Of a DNA stretch of 64,000 nucleotides, positions 1 through 8,401 are shown piece by piece (positions within the stretch are counted from its first letter, which is position 1; each line of letters begins with the position of its first letter). The DNA is from Pseudoroseicyclus aestuarii (GTDB taxonomy: Bacteria; Pseudomonadota; Alphaproteobacteria; Rhodobacterales; Rhodobacteraceae): NCBI RefSeq assembly GCF_003217255.1, contig NZ_QJTE01000002.1, positions 620,001 through 684,000 of the forward strand, given 5' to 3'. The notes beneath the pieces were generated by a model. The model was not told the DNA's origin. It saw only the letters and a program-made list of their open reading frames with translations, and ran no database searches. The position numbers and the translations under genes were made by a program.

Positions 1-545
1 TCGCGGCTGCGCTCGGCCTGGCGCATGGCGGTTTGCGCCCGCTCGTAGGACCGCGCCAGCCCCGGCTCGATGGCGGACCAGCCCTTCGGCTTGATGTGCC
101 AGTGCGCGGCACTGTCGTGGATGTCCTGAAGGGCGCCGCGGAAGCGGTCGATCCGCTCCTCGATATCGGCGGTGCCATCTGCGGCCTCGCGATCCTCGGT
201 CAGCTGCCGGCGCAGGGGCGTCAACCTACGGCGGTCCAGCCGGTCGGCATGGGCCGCCGAGACACGCTCGAAGGTTTCGAGCAGGACGGCGCGGTCGCGC
301 TGGCTGGACAGCAGGCGTCCTGCCTCGCGCAGATGGTCGTTCTGCGCCTTGTAGTCCGAAAAGCCTCCGCGGATCAGGCGCAGCAGACCCCGCGTCTTCT
401 TCACCGCTTTGCGCGCCTCGTGCACCGCGGCATGGGGATCAGTCGGCGCCTCCAGCCCCGCGACGGCTGCGGACAGCTCTTCGCGGGCGATGCGGCGGGC
501 ACCCTCGGCGAGGCTGGGGTCGGTCGGGGCGAAGCGGTAACTCAT
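1..545 (-). CDS. CHAD domain protein, N-terminal part (cut by window edge)
   Basis: The reverse strand reads from an ATG at 545 through the window edge without a stop, giving about 181 residues. Near residues 40-55 it has HEARKAVKKTRGLLRLIR, the basic helix with a conserved histidine that opens a CHAD (conserved histidine alpha-helical) domain. The rest is helical and rich in Arg, Glu and His, as in this family. CHAD proteins are thought to bind polyphosphate or other phosphorylated anions. The start is not certain: a strong AGGAGG directly abuts this ATG with no spacer, although the N-terminus MSYRF fits family members. The gene is divergent from ychF, with 94 bases between the two starts. 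The C-terminus lies outside the window. Confidence 0.8.
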   Translation of the reverse strand, partial: MSYRFAPTDPSLAEGARRIAREELSAAVAGLEAPTDPHAAVHEARKAVKKTRGLLRLIRGGFSDYKAQNDHLREAGRLLSSQRDRAVLLETFERVSAAHADRLDRRRLTPLRRQLTEDREAADGTADIEERIDRFRGALQDIHDSAAHWHIKPKGWSAIEPGLARSYERAQTAMRQAERSR

Positions 546-639
546 CCTCCTCAACCGGCTGCGGCGCGGCGGGGTTCCCGCAAGGCTTGCGCCGGGGCAG
601 GGGCGGGGATAGGACGCAGCGGCTTTTCAGGAGGGCGCT

Positions 640-1737
640 ATGGGCTTTCGCATGGGAATCGTCGGGCTGCCGAATGTCGGCAAATCGACGCTGTTCAACG
701 CGCTGACGAAGACGGCGGCCGCGCAGGCCGCGAATTTTCCGTTCTGCACGATCGAGCCGAACGTCGGCGATGTCGCGGTGCCGGACAGCCGGCTGGACGC
801 GCTGGCGAAGATCGCCGGATCGAAGCAGATCATCCCGACGCGGATGACCTTCGTCGATATCGCGGGCCTCGTGAAGGGCGCGAGCCGGGGCGAGGGCCTT
901 GGCAACCAGTTCCTCGCGAACATCCGCGAGACCGATGCCATCGCCCATGTGCTGCGCTGTTTCGAGGACGGCGACGTGACCCATGTCGAGGGGCGCGTGG
1001 ACCCGGTCGAGGATGCCCAGACCGTCGAGACGGAGCTGATGCTGGCTGACCTCGAGTCGGTGGAAAAACGCATCGCCGGCCTGTCCCGCAAGATCCGCGG
1101 CGGCGACAAGGAGGCGGTCGATCAGGACCGCCTGCTGCGCGCGGCGCAGGAGGCGCTCTCCGACGGACGCCCGGCCCGCACGGTCGAGATCTCCGAGGAC
1201 GACCGCAAGACCTGGCGCGGCCTGCAGCTGCTGACCTCCAAGCCCGTCCTCTACGTCTGCAACGTCGAGGAGGCCGCGGCCGAGTCCGGCAACAGCCAGT
1301 CCGCCCGCGTGGCCGAGATGGCCGCCGCCGAGGGCAATGCCCATGTCGTGATCTCGGCCCAGATCGAGGAAGAGATCGCCCAGCTCGACCCTGAAGAGCA
1401 GGCGATGTTCCTGTCCGAGATGGGGCTGGAGGAGCCGGGCCTCGACCGGCTGATCCGCGCTGGCTACGCGCTGCTGCACCTCGAGACCTACTTCACCGTG
1501 GGTCCCAAGGAGGCGCGCGCCTGGACGATCCCGGCGGGCACGATGGCGCCGCAGGCCGCCGGCGTGATCCACGGCGATTTCGAGAAGGGCTTCATCCGCG
1601 CCGAGACCATCGCCTACGGTGATTTCGTCACCCTGGGCGGCGAGGGGCCGGCGAAAGAGGCCGGCAAGATGCGCTCCGAAGGGAAGGGCTATACCGTCAA
1701 GGACGGCGACGTGATGCACTTCCTCTTCAACACCTGA
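640..1737 (+). CDS. ychF: YchF/Obg-like redox-responsive ATPase
   Basis: A full-length 365-residue YchF, a universally conserved P-loop protein of the Obg family that prefers ATP over GTP and binds ribosomes. The P-loop GLPNVGKS is at residues 9-16. In place of the GTPase NKxD motif it has NVEE (within CNVEEAA, near residue 207), the NxxE signature linked to ATP use. The C-terminal TGS domain is seen as the YFTVGPKEARAWT region and the IHGDFEKGFIRAE motif. CAGGAGGG lies 6 bases upstream of the chosen ATG and supports it over the internal Met5. It is a single gene, divergent from the CHAD gene. Confidence 0.97.
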   Translation: MGFRMGIVGLPNVGKSTLFNALTKTAAAQAANFPFCTIEPNVGDVAVPDSRLDALAKIAGSKQIIPTRMTFVDIAGLVKGASRGEGLGNQFLANIRETDAIAHVLRCFEDGDVTHVEGRVDPVEDAQTVETELMLADLESVEKRIAGLSRKIRGGDKEAVDQDRLLRAAQEALSDGRPARTVEISEDDRKTWRGLQLLTSKPVLYVCNVEEAAAESGNSQSARVAEMAAAEGNAHVVISAQIEEEIAQLDPEEQAMFLSEMGLEEPGLDRLIRAGYALLHLETYFTVGPKEARAWTIPAGTMAPQAAGVIHGDFEKGFIRAETIAYGDFVTLGGEGPAKEAGKMRSEGKGYTVKDGDVMHFLFNT

Positions 1738-1795
1738 GGGCGGTTGCGGCGCGGTCGGGCCTGTTGCAGTCATGGCGGGGAAGGGAGCCCCGCCG

Positions 1796-2254
1796 ATGAC
1801 CGACCTCAGCCTGCGCCGCAACCGGGAGCGTGACCTTGCGCCGCTGTCCCGCCTTCTGACCGACGAGGCGGAGCTGCGGCTGGTCAATCCCAGCGCCAAG
1901 TTCCCCTTCGATCCGCTCGAATGGCAGGAGAAGTGGCTGGGCGATCTGGACGACGAGTCCTTCTACCTGCTGGACGCGCAGGGGCAGGAGGTCGGCTTCT
2001 TCGCCCTGCGCCCCGGCATCGGCCCCGAGCAGCGCCACCTGGCCTATGTCTTCGTCGCCGAAGAGGCGCGCGGCGGCGCGGGCGAGCAGGTCGCCGCCCT
2101 GGTCGAAGAGGCCGCGCGCGCCCTGCGCGCCCTGACCGTGACCCTGAAGGTCGAGGCCGACAACCTGCCCGCCCATGCCGCCTATGTCTCGGCCGGCTAC
2201 GAGGAGATGTCGCGCAGCGGCGACATGGTGACGATGCGGCTGGACCTCGATTAA
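1796..2254 (+). CDS. GNAT-family N-acetyltransferase
   Basis: About 152 residues beginning MTDLSLRRNRERDLAPLS, the usual opening of a GNAT N-acetyltransferase with beta-1 and the first helix. The acetyl-CoA-binding turn is near EEARGGAGEQVAALVEEA and the C-terminal NLPAHAAYVSAGYEEM matches the GNAT N-x(5)-A-x(2)-x-Y-x(2)-x-G-F/Y pattern. The acceptor cannot be predicted. I chose ATG 1796 over the in-frame ATG at 1772 because GGGGAAGGGAG ends about 9 bases before 1796. Its TAA overlaps the stop of the convergent LysR gene inside the palindrome TTAA. Confidence 0.85.
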   Translation: MTDLSLRRNRERDLAPLSRLLTDEAELRLVNPSAKFPFDPLEWQEKWLGDLDDESFYLLDAQGQEVGFFALRPGIGPEQRHLAYVFVAEEARGGAGEQVAALVEEAARALRALTVTLKVEADNLPAHAAYVSAGYEEMSRSGDMVTMRLDLD

Positions 2255-3144
2255 CCCGGCGCCGCGGGGCGCATCGCCTCGATCACCGCGCTGAGGGCGC
2301 GGCCGGGCTGGCGCTGGCCATGCCGCAGCATGGTGAAGGCGCGCGGCGGCAGCGGCAGGTCGACGCGGCGCAGCGCGCCGGTGGCGATCAGCGGCCCGGC
2401 GACACTGCTTGAAAGGGCCGCGGCAGCCGGCCCCTGCACCGCGTTGAGCACCGCCTCGTTCGAGGGCAGCACCAGCCCGATCCGCAGATCGCGCGGCGCG
2501 ACCCCAAGAGCCGCGAGGGCGGCCTCGAATTCCGACCGCGTGCCGGAGCCTTCCTCGCGCATGATCCAGGCCGCGCCCTGCGCAAGATCGGCCAGCTTCG
2601 GCGGCGTCCCGGCCCAGGGGTGATCCGGCGCGACGAGGACCACCAGCTCGTCCGTCGCGATCACCTCGGCCAGAAGGGCGGGGGCCGCGACGAGACCCTC
2701 GATGAAGCCCAGCTCTGCCCGGCCCTCGCGCACCGCCTGCGTCACCTGCGCCGTGTTGCCGAGGGTCAGCCGCAGGTCCAGCCCCGGCTGCGCGGCATGC
2801 AGCCGCATCAGCCGCGGCGGCAGCCAGTGGTTGGCGATGGTCTGGCTGGCGTGGATCTCGACCGTGCCGCGCAGCGCCCCGCCGGCGCCATGCTCGGCCA
2901 GCGCGGCCTCGGCGTGGTGGGCCGCCGCCAGCACGGCGCGGGCCTCGGGCAGAAAGGCGCGGCCGGCGCGCGTCAACTCGATCCCGCGGCCGACGCGATC
3001 GAAGAGGCGGGCGTTCGAGCGATCTTCGAACGCGCGGATCGCGGCGCTGGCAGCCGAGGGCGTCATGTTCAGCACCTGCGCGGCGCGGGTCAGGTGCTGC
3101 CGCTCCGCCACGGCGACGAAGATGCGAAGCTGGTCGAGGGTCAT
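2251..3144 (-). CDS. LysR-family transcriptional regulator (YeiE-like by context)
   Basis: A 297-residue LysR-type regulator. The N-terminal winged helix-turn-helix (residues 1-60) includes FVAVAERQHLTRAAQVLNMT and SAASAAIRAFE. It is followed by a linker helix and a two-lobed effector-binding domain beginning near LRGTVEIHASQTIANHWLPP. It is divergently transcribed from a YeiH-type membrane protein 103 bases away. In E. coli the LysR regulator YeiE lies next to yeiH, so it probably controls the neighbouring transporter; that is inference from arrangement. The effector is unknown. Its stop codon shares the TTAA palindrome with the convergent GNAT gene. Confidence 0.9.
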   Translation of the reverse strand: MTLDQLRIFVAVAERQHLTRAAQVLNMTPSAASAAIRAFEDRSNARLFDRVGRGIELTRAGRAFLPEARAVLAAAHHAEAALAEHGAGGALRGTVEIHASQTIANHWLPPRLMRLHAAQPGLDLRLTLGNTAQVTQAVREGRAELGFIEGLVAAPALLAEVIATDELVVLVAPDHPWAGTPPKLADLAQGAAWIMREEGSGTRSEFEAALAALGVAPRDLRIGLVLPSNEAVLNAVQGPAAAALSSSVAGPLIATGALRRVDLPLPPRAFTMLRHGQRQPGRALSAVIEAMRPAAPG

Positions 3145-3164
3145 GACAGACCGTTCATCTTAGC

Positions 3165-3189
3165 CGAACGATATGTCAAGAACTATTCG
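3165..3189. promoter_or_regulatory. Candidate LysR operator in the lysR-yeiH divergent region
   Basis: The 102-base gap between the two divergent starts is AT-rich compared with its surroundings. It contains an outer dyad CGAA-N17-TTCG, with an imperfect inner dyad ATA-N10-TAT. The size and position fit a LysR-type recognition and activation site, but the canonical T-N11-A spacing is not exact, so this is only a candidate. Confidence 0.35.
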
Positions 3190-3246
3190 ATTTACCTTCA
3201 AGGCCCATAGGCGCATGGTCTCCGGCAGCCGAAAGGATCCCTGTCC

Positions 3247-4260
3247 ATGCCCGCCCCGCTCGCCCGCATCCTGCCGGGCCTTGCCCTGTCGCTGCTGATC
3301 GCCCTTGCTGCCCTCGCGCTCGAGCGGGCGGAGCTGGCGCTGTTCGGCGGCGCCTGGATCGAGGGGCTGGTGCTGGCGATCCTGCTGGGCACCGCGCTGC
3401 ATACCGCCATGGGTCTGCCCGAACGGGTGGAGGCGGGCGTGGATTTCGCCGCCAAGCCGGTGCTCGAGGTGGCGATCGTGCTGCTGGGCGCCTCGGTCAG
3501 CCTCTCGGCCATCGCGGCGGCGGGCTGGGCGCTGCCGCTGACGGTGGTGGCGATCACCTGCGCCGCGCTGGGCCTCGGCTATGGCATCGGGCGGGCGCTG
3601 GGCCTTGCGCCGCGGCTGGCGATCCTCGTGGCCTGCGGCAATGCGATCTGCGGCAATTCCGCCATCGTCGCTGCCGCCCCCGCCATCGGCGCCGAGGCGG
3701 ACGATGTCGCTGCCTCCATCGCCTTTACCGCCGCGCTGGGGGTTGTGGTGGTCGTGGCGCTGCCGCTGGTCGCGGCGCTGGTGGGGCTGAGCCAGGCGCA
3801 GACGGGGGTGCTGGCGGGGCTGACGGTCTATGCAGTGCCGCAGGTGCTGGCCGCGGCGGCGCCGGCGGGCGCGCTGGCGGTGCAGACAGGCACGCTGGTC
3901 AAGCTGATGCGCGTGCTGATGCTCGGCCCCGTCATCCTGCTGCTGGGCCTGACCGCCGGGCGGCTGCGCGGAGAGGCAGAGCCGGCGCGCCTGCCGATCA
4001 CGCAGCTGGTGCCGCCCTTCGTGCTTGGGTTCCTCGCGCTGATGGGCCTGCGCTCGCTCGGCCTGCTGCCCGAGGGGCTGGTCGCCCTCAGCGCCCGCGC
4101 GTCGGAGGCGCTGACACTTGTCGCCATGGCGGCGCTGGGCCTGTCGGTGAACCTGCGCAGCGTGCTGTCGTCCGGGCTGCGCGTGCTGGGGGCGGGGGCG
4201 CTGGCGCTGACGGGGATCGCGGCGATGGCGGCTGTGGCCGCGATGCTGCTGCCGCTCTAG
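3247..4260 (+). CDS. YeiH/UPF0324 family putative sulfate exporter
   Basis: A 337-residue integral membrane protein with about ten hydrophobic helices spread along its length, typical of the YeiH (Cons_hypoth698) family. The conserved segment ACGNAICGNSAIVAAAPAIGAEADD (residues about 129-153), with paired Cys-Gly-Asn turns, is the family signature. Members are annotated as putative sulfate exporters, with weak experimental support. The gene is divergent from its likely LysR regulator. Its TAG overlaps the TAG of the convergent UdgX gene inside CTAG. Confidence 0.88.
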   Translation: MPAPLARILPGLALSLLIALAALALERAELALFGGAWIEGLVLAILLGTALHTAMGLPERVEAGVDFAAKPVLEVAIVLLGASVSLSAIAAAGWALPLTVVAITCAALGLGYGIGRALGLAPRLAILVACGNAICGNSAIVAAAPAIGAEADDVAASIAFTAALGVVVVVALPLVAALVGLSQAQTGVLAGLTVYAVPQVLAAAAPAGALAVQTGTLVKLMRVLMLGPVILLLGLTAGRLRGEAEPARLPITQLVPPFVLGFLALMGLRSLGLLPEGLVALSARASEALTLVAMAALGLSVNLRSVLSSGLRVLGAGALALTGIAAMAAVAAMLLPL

Positions 4261-5693
4261 GCCGCGAGGCTGTCCAGATAGGCACGCGCCGCGGCGAGGT
4301 CGGCGCGGAAGGCCTCCGTCCCCTCTTCCTGCGCCTTGGCATCGGGCAGGCGCAGCAGGTAGGAGGGGTGGACCGTCAGGAAGACCGGAACGCCGTCGCG
4401 CCCCTCTTCGACATGGCCGCGCCGCTTGAGGATGCCGGCGCGCTTGCCGGTCAGCGTCTCTGCCGCGGTGCCGCCCATCGACAGGATCATCGCCGGGCGC
4501 AGCAGCCGGATCTCCTGGTCCAGCCACCAGCGCGCATGCTCGATATCGCCGGTGGAGGGCGTCTGGTGCAGCCGCCGCTTGCCGCGCTGCACGAACTTGA
4601 AGCGCTTCACGGCATTGGTGACATAGGCGGCAGAGCGGTCGAGCCCGGCCTCGGCGGCGATGCGGTCGAACATCTGGCCCGCCGGGCCGACGAAGGGGCG
4701 GCCCTGCTGGTCCTCCACGTCGCCCGGCTGCTCGCCCACGACCATCAGCCGCGCGTCATGCGGGCCCTCGCCCAGCACGAGGCGGCCGTAGCCTTCGCGC
4801 CCGTCGCGGCTTTCCTCCTCGGCCTTCTGCCGCAGCGCGTCCCAATCCATCGCGGTGTCTCCGCCCTTTCCATGCAGCCGGTCGAGGATTTTCTGAGAAC
4901 GCAGGGGCGGCAGCGTCGGCGCGGCCTCCTGCATCGCGCGGGCGCGGGCCGGGGCGCCGGCGATCATCTCGGGGATATGCTTCGCCTCGGGCAGGTTGGC
5001 CCAGTACTTCTTCGGCATCTCGGAGGTCATGGCCGAGACCTTGAGCCGGGCCGGGTTGAAGATGTTGCGGAAATAGGTGCCCCAGAGCTCTTCCGCCGCG
5101 TCCTCTGGCAGGTCGGGGCGCGGGAGTCCGTCCGACAGGGACAGGCTGCCATCCTCGAAGCTCGCGGTCAGGTCCGGCGTCGCGATCATCCAGTCCATGT
5201 CGGCAAAGCGCCGCGCGAAGAAGGGGGCCGAGGCCTCGAGCGAGTAATGCTCGGGCTCGAACCAGGCGCCGAAGCGGCGGCGGGGTCCGTTCGTCGGCAC
5301 CTCGCGGAAGCGGACGAAGGCATGGGTCTTGTGCACGTCGCGGCGGATCGCCTTCTCCATCTCGCGCAGCTTGGCGAGGGCCGGGTCGCCGCGATCCTCG
5401 ATCAGCCCCTTGTTGTCCTTCAGCCGCCAGAGAAAGGTATAGAGCCGGGCGAAGCGTTCGGGATCGGAATGCCAGACGACCTTGTTCGCCAGCGCCACGA
5501 AATCGCGTGGCACGGTCAGCGGGCTGGCGGCGGCGGGCGCCTCGGCCGGGGCGCCGTCGAAGAGGCCGGGCATCGCCTCTTCGCCCCGGCTCCAGCTGAC
5601 CCGCTCGGGCGGCTCCTGCGCCGCAATCAGCCCGCGCGCGGCGTCGCGCCAGGCCGTGTCGGTGCCGATCTTGGGGAGGGAGACATGGGGCAT
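4257..5693 (-). CDS. udgX: UdgX-type uracil-DNA binding protein fused to DUF4130 domain
   Basis: A 478-residue two-domain protein. Residues about 60-245 match the DUF4130 (TIGR03915) DNA-metabolism domain, for example FARLYTFLWR and YWANLPEAKHIPEM. Residues about 300-478 are a family-4-like uracil-DNA glycosylase with GEQPGDVED (320-328) and HPSYLLR (442-448). The insertion loop KRRLH at 372-376 is the UdgX hallmark: in Mycobacterium smegmatis UdgX the KRRIH-loop histidine bonds covalently to the abasic sugar after uracil excision. H376 is the equivalent residue here. The gene lies 36 bases downstream of a radical-SAM gene on the same strand, which is the usual pairing for this fusion, so the two probably form a repair operon. 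Confidence 0.93.
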   Translation of the reverse strand: MPHVSLPKIGTDTAWRDAARGLIAAQEPPERVSWSRGEEAMPGLFDGAPAEAPAAASPLTVPRDFVALANKVVWHSDPERFARLYTFLWRLKDNKGLIEDRGDPALAKLREMEKAIRRDVHKTHAFVRFREVPTNGPRRRFGAWFEPEHYSLEASAPFFARRFADMDWMIATPDLTASFEDGSLSLSDGLPRPDLPEDAAEELWGTYFRNIFNPARLKVSAMTSEMPKKYWANLPEAKHIPEMIAGAPARARAMQEAAPTLPPLRSQKILDRLHGKGGDTAMDWDALRQKAEEESRDGREGYGRLVLGEGPHDARLMVVGEQPGDVEDQQGRPFVGPAGQMFDRIAAEAGLDRSAAYVTNAVKRFKFVQRGKRRLHQTPSTGDIEHARWWLDQEIRLLRPAMILSMGGTAAETLTGKRAGILKRRGHVEEGRDGVPVFLTVHPSYLLRLPDAKAQEEGTEAFRADLAAARAYLDSLAA

Positions 5694-5729
5694 GGCCGCT
5701 GAACGCGCCTGCGCGCGCGCCCGTTCCCG

Positions 5730-6956
5730 CTACAGCAGCTGAAGCTGCTGCGGCTGCGGCGCGAAGCGGGCGCGCAGGCCGGCGCTGTCCGTCAGGCCGC
5801 CGGGGCTGTAATCGAGGCAGGTGATGAAGGGCTTCGCCGTCTTCATCGTCGCGCCGATCCGCACCAGATCGTCCCAGCGCAGTCGGCGATGCCGCCGCGT
5901 GGCGATGATCCGCCCCACCGTCTTGGTGCCGAAGCCGGGGACGCGCAGCAGCACCTCGCGCTCGGCGCGGTTCACGTCGACGGGAAAGCGGTCGCGGTGG
6001 CGCAGGGCCCAGGCGAGTTTCGGATCGACCTCGAGGTCGAGGTTCGCCTCTGTCCCGGTGATCTCGCCGGCCTCGAAGCCGTAGAAGCGCATCAGCCAGT
6101 CCGCCTGATACAGGCGATGCTCGCGCAGCAGCGGCGGCTGGACCAGCGGCAGCTTGGCGCTGCTGTCCGGGATCGGCGAGAAGGCGGAGTAGTAGACCCG
6201 CCGCAGCCCGTAGTCGTCGTAGAGCCGCGTCGACTGGTTCAGAATCACCGCGTCCGTGGAATCATCCGCGCCGACGATCATCTGCGTCGACTGGCCGGCG
6301 GGCGCGAATTTCGGCGGGCGCTTGCCCGTATGGCTCCGCTCCTTCGCGGCGGCGCGGCCCTGCCGCACCTGCCCCATGGTGCCGCGGATGCTCTCGGGTT
6401 TCTTCTCGGGGGCATAGGCGGCGACGGCGGCGTCAGTCGGAAGCTCCACGTTGATCGACAGGCGGTCGGCGTAGAGGCCGGCCTCGGCGATCAGCTCGGG
6501 CGAGGCGTCGGGGATCGTCTTGAGGTGGATGTAGCCGCGGAAATTCTCGCGCGTGCGCAGGGTGCGGGCGATGCGCACCATCTCTTCCATCGTCGCATCG
6601 GGCGAGCGGATGATGCCGGAGGAGAGGAACAGCCCCTCGATGTAGTTGCGGCGGTAGAACTCCAGCGTGAGGGAGACGACCTCCTCGACGGTGAAGCGGG
6701 CGCGCTGCGTGTTCGAGGAGACGCGGTTCACGCAATAGGCGCAGTCGAAGATGCAGAAGTTCGTCAGCAGGATCTTGAGAAGGCTGATGCAGCGCCCGTC
6801 CGGCGCATAGGCGTGGCAGATCCCCATGCCTTCGGTGGAGCCGAGGCCCTTCCCGTCTTTGGAATCGCGCTTCGACGTCCCCGACGAGGCGCAGGAGGCG
6901 TCGTAGCGGGCGGCGTCCGAGAGGATCGCGAGCTTTGTGTTCAGGTCCAGCGGCAT
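5730..6956 (-). CDS. Putative DNA modification/repair radical SAM protein
   Basis: A 408-residue radical SAM enzyme of the TIGR03916 type. The cluster motif CxxxCxxC is C68-C72-C75 in NFCIFDCAYCVNR. Other cysteines (C22, C47) lie in the N-terminal part. Near residues 330-352 a helix-hairpin-helix motif (VLLRVPGFGTKTVGRII) points to DNA binding. The reaction is not established for the family; genome neighbourhoods always link it to the DUF4130/UDG protein, which follows immediately downstream here. It is divergent from eryH, sharing a 186-base intergenic region. Confidence 0.9.
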   Translation of the reverse strand: MPLDLNTKLAILSDAARYDASCASSGTSKRDSKDGKGLGSTEGMGICHAYAPDGRCISLLKILLTNFCIFDCAYCVNRVSSNTQRARFTVEEVVSLTLEFYRRNYIEGLFLSSGIIRSPDATMEEMVRIARTLRTRENFRGYIHLKTIPDASPELIAEAGLYADRLSINVELPTDAAVAAYAPEKKPESIRGTMGQVRQGRAAAKERSHTGKRPPKFAPAGQSTQMIVGADDSTDAVILNQSTRLYDDYGLRRVYYSAFSPIPDSSAKLPLVQPPLLREHRLYQADWLMRFYGFEAGEITGTEANLDLEVDPKLAWALRHRDRFPVDVNRAEREVLLRVPGFGTKTVGRIIATRRHRRLRWDDLVRIGATMKTAKPFITCLDYSPGGLTDSAGLRARFAPQPQQLQLL

Positions 6957-7063
6957 GGTTCACCATATGTTCCGTCGGCACCGAAGGGCAATGGCCTGCG
7001 AATGACGATCACGCGCTGGTGAGTCAGTCCCGGTCCGGGCGGTGGTATCGCGCGCGGAGATTC

Positions 7064-7113
7064 TATCACTTTTATGATTGAAGTCGGCCTATCATAGCTT
7101 AGACTTATCATAA
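7064..7113 (+). promoter_or_regulatory. Repeated TATCA motifs upstream of eryHI
   Basis: This AT-rich stretch just upstream of eryH contains TATCAC (7064), its partner TGAT (7075-7078, making ATCA-N6-TGAT), TATCAT (7090) and TTATCATAA (7105-7113). DeoR-type repressors often bind such repeated half-sites, and eryR lies directly beyond eryI. CTATCAC recurs on the reverse strand at 13886-13892, upstream of the erythritol transporter operon. The assignment to EryR is inference. Confidence 0.45.
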
Positions 7114-7142
7114 CATCGAAAGGGCAGGGGCTGAGGGAAGGC

Positions 7143-7928
7143 ATGGAAAGCACGCGGCGGCAGGTCTGGATCGGGACTAGCTGGAAGATGAACAAGACCC
7201 TCGCCGAGGCGCTGCGCTTTGCCGACAGGCTGAAGGCAGAGCCGACGCCCGCGGGCATCCAGCGCTTTGTCGTGCCGCCCTTCACCACCGCGCGCGAGGT
7301 GGCGGCGCGGCTGGACGGCAGCGACACCCTCGTCGGGGCGCAGAACATGCACTGGGCCGCGGCGGGCGCCTGGACCGGAGAGATCTCGGCTTCGATGCTG
7401 GTCGATTGCGGGCTGGATCTCGTCGAGCTGGGCCATTCCGAGCGGCGGCACCACTTCGGCGAGACCGACGAGACCGTGGGCCTCAAGGTCGCGGCCGCCG
7501 TCGCGGAGGGGCTGACGCCGCTGATCTGCATCGGCGAGACGGCAGAGGAAAAGGACGCGGGCGAGGCCGACGCGGTGCTGCGCCGACAGGTCGAGAGCGC
7601 GCTGGCGCTGCTGGACGAAGACCAGCGCGGCGCGCGGATCCTGCTGGCCTACGAGCCGGTCTGGGCGATCGGCGATGCCGGTGTGCCCGCCGATCCGGGC
7701 TATGCCGCCGCGCGCCACGAGGCCATCGCCGAGGTGGCGCGGCAGGCCCTGGGACACAAGGTGCCCTGCCTCTACGGCGGCAGCGTCAACGCCGGCAATT
7801 GCACCGATCTCATCACCCGCCCGTCCATCGACGGGCTTTTCATCGGCCGCGCGGCCTGGGCGGTCGAGGGCTACCTCGACATCCTCTCGCGCTGCGCGGC
7901 GGCCTTGCAGGAGGAGACGACATCATGA
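7143..7928 (+). CDS. eryH: L-erythrulose-1-phosphate isomerase (TpiA2/EryH type)
   Basis: A 261-residue triosephosphate-isomerase-fold protein. It has the TIM catalytic set: NK in SWKMNKT, His in ELGHSERR, Glu in YEPVWAIG, and the phosphate loop YGGSVN. In Brucella, EryH (TpiA2) interconverts L-erythrulose-1-phosphate and D-erythrulose-4-phosphate rather than serving glycolysis. The same role is likely here because the gene overlaps an RpiB-type gene and lies in an ery locus. GAGGGAAGG ends a few bases before the ATG. The stop overlaps the eryI start in ATGA. It is probably repressed by EryR through the upstream TATCA repeats. Confidence 0.92.
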   Translation: MESTRRQVWIGTSWKMNKTLAEALRFADRLKAEPTPAGIQRFVVPPFTTAREVAARLDGSDTLVGAQNMHWAAAGAWTGEISASMLVDCGLDLVELGHSERRHHFGETDETVGLKVAAAVAEGLTPLICIGETAEEKDAGEADAVLRRQVESALALLDEDQRGARILLAYEPVWAIGDAGVPADPGYAAARHEAIAEVARQALGHKVPCLYGGSVNAGNCTDLITRPSIDGLFIGRAAWAVEGYLDILSRCAAALQEETTS

Positions 7929-8383
7929 AACTCGCCATCGCGGGAGACAGCGCCGGCAAGGGGCTGGCACAGGCTCTGGCCGAGCATCTGGGGGGCCGAG
8001 AGGGGCTGGAGGTCAGCGACCTCTCGCTGCCGCCCGAGGGCCAGTCCGAGCTTTACGCCAACCTCGCCGACCGGGTCTGCCAGGGCATCCTGGACGGCAG
8101 CTATGACCGGGCGATCCTGTGCTGCGGCACCGGCATCGGCGTCGCGCTCTCGGCCAACAAGGTGCCGGGCATCCGCGCCGCGCAGACGCATGATACCTAT
8201 TCGGCAGAGCGCGCGGCCCTGTCGAACAACGCGCAGGTCATCACCATGGGCGCGCGGGTGATCGGCAGCGAGCTGGCCAAATCCGTGGCCGAGGCCTTTC
8301 TGGCGCAGGAGTTCGACCCCGAGGGACGCTCCGCCGGCAATGTCGCCGCCATCGACGCGCTGGACGAGAAGTACACGGCCTGA
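7925..8383 (+). CDS. eryI: D-erythrulose-4-phosphate isomerase (RpiB/EryI type)
   Basis: A 152-residue RpiB-family sugar phosphate isomerase starting [13 protein letters not shown]. The active-site cysteine loop [14 protein letters not shown] and the basic/histidine segment [13 protein letters not shown] match RpiB. In the Brucella pathway EryI converts D-erythrulose-4-phosphate to D-erythrose-4-phosphate, which enters the pentose phosphate pathway. The start overlaps the eryH stop by four bases, indicating translational coupling. The gene ends 18 bases before the convergent eryR stop. Confidence 0.92.
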   Translation: MKLAIAGDSAGKGLAQALAEHLGGREGLEVSDLSLPPEGQSELYANLADRVCQGILDGSYDRAILCCGTGIGVALSANKVPGIRAAQTHDTYSAERAALSNNAQVITMGARVIGSELAKSVAEAFLAQEFDPEGRSAGNVAAIDALDEKYTA

Positions 8384-8401
8384 GACCGGGCCGGGCGACC
8401 G

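Noticed and set aside
3145-3246. Sigma-70 promoter with TTGACA on the reverse strand upstream of lysR
   Set aside because: TTGACA is present but no acceptable -10 lies 16-18 bases downstream, so I did not call a promoter.
7143-7928. Annotation of the TIM-barrel gene as the glycolytic triosephosphate isomerase
   Set aside because: Overlap with an RpiB-type gene and location in an ery locus point to the L-erythrulose-1-phosphate isomerase EryH; the housekeeping tpiA should be elsewhere.
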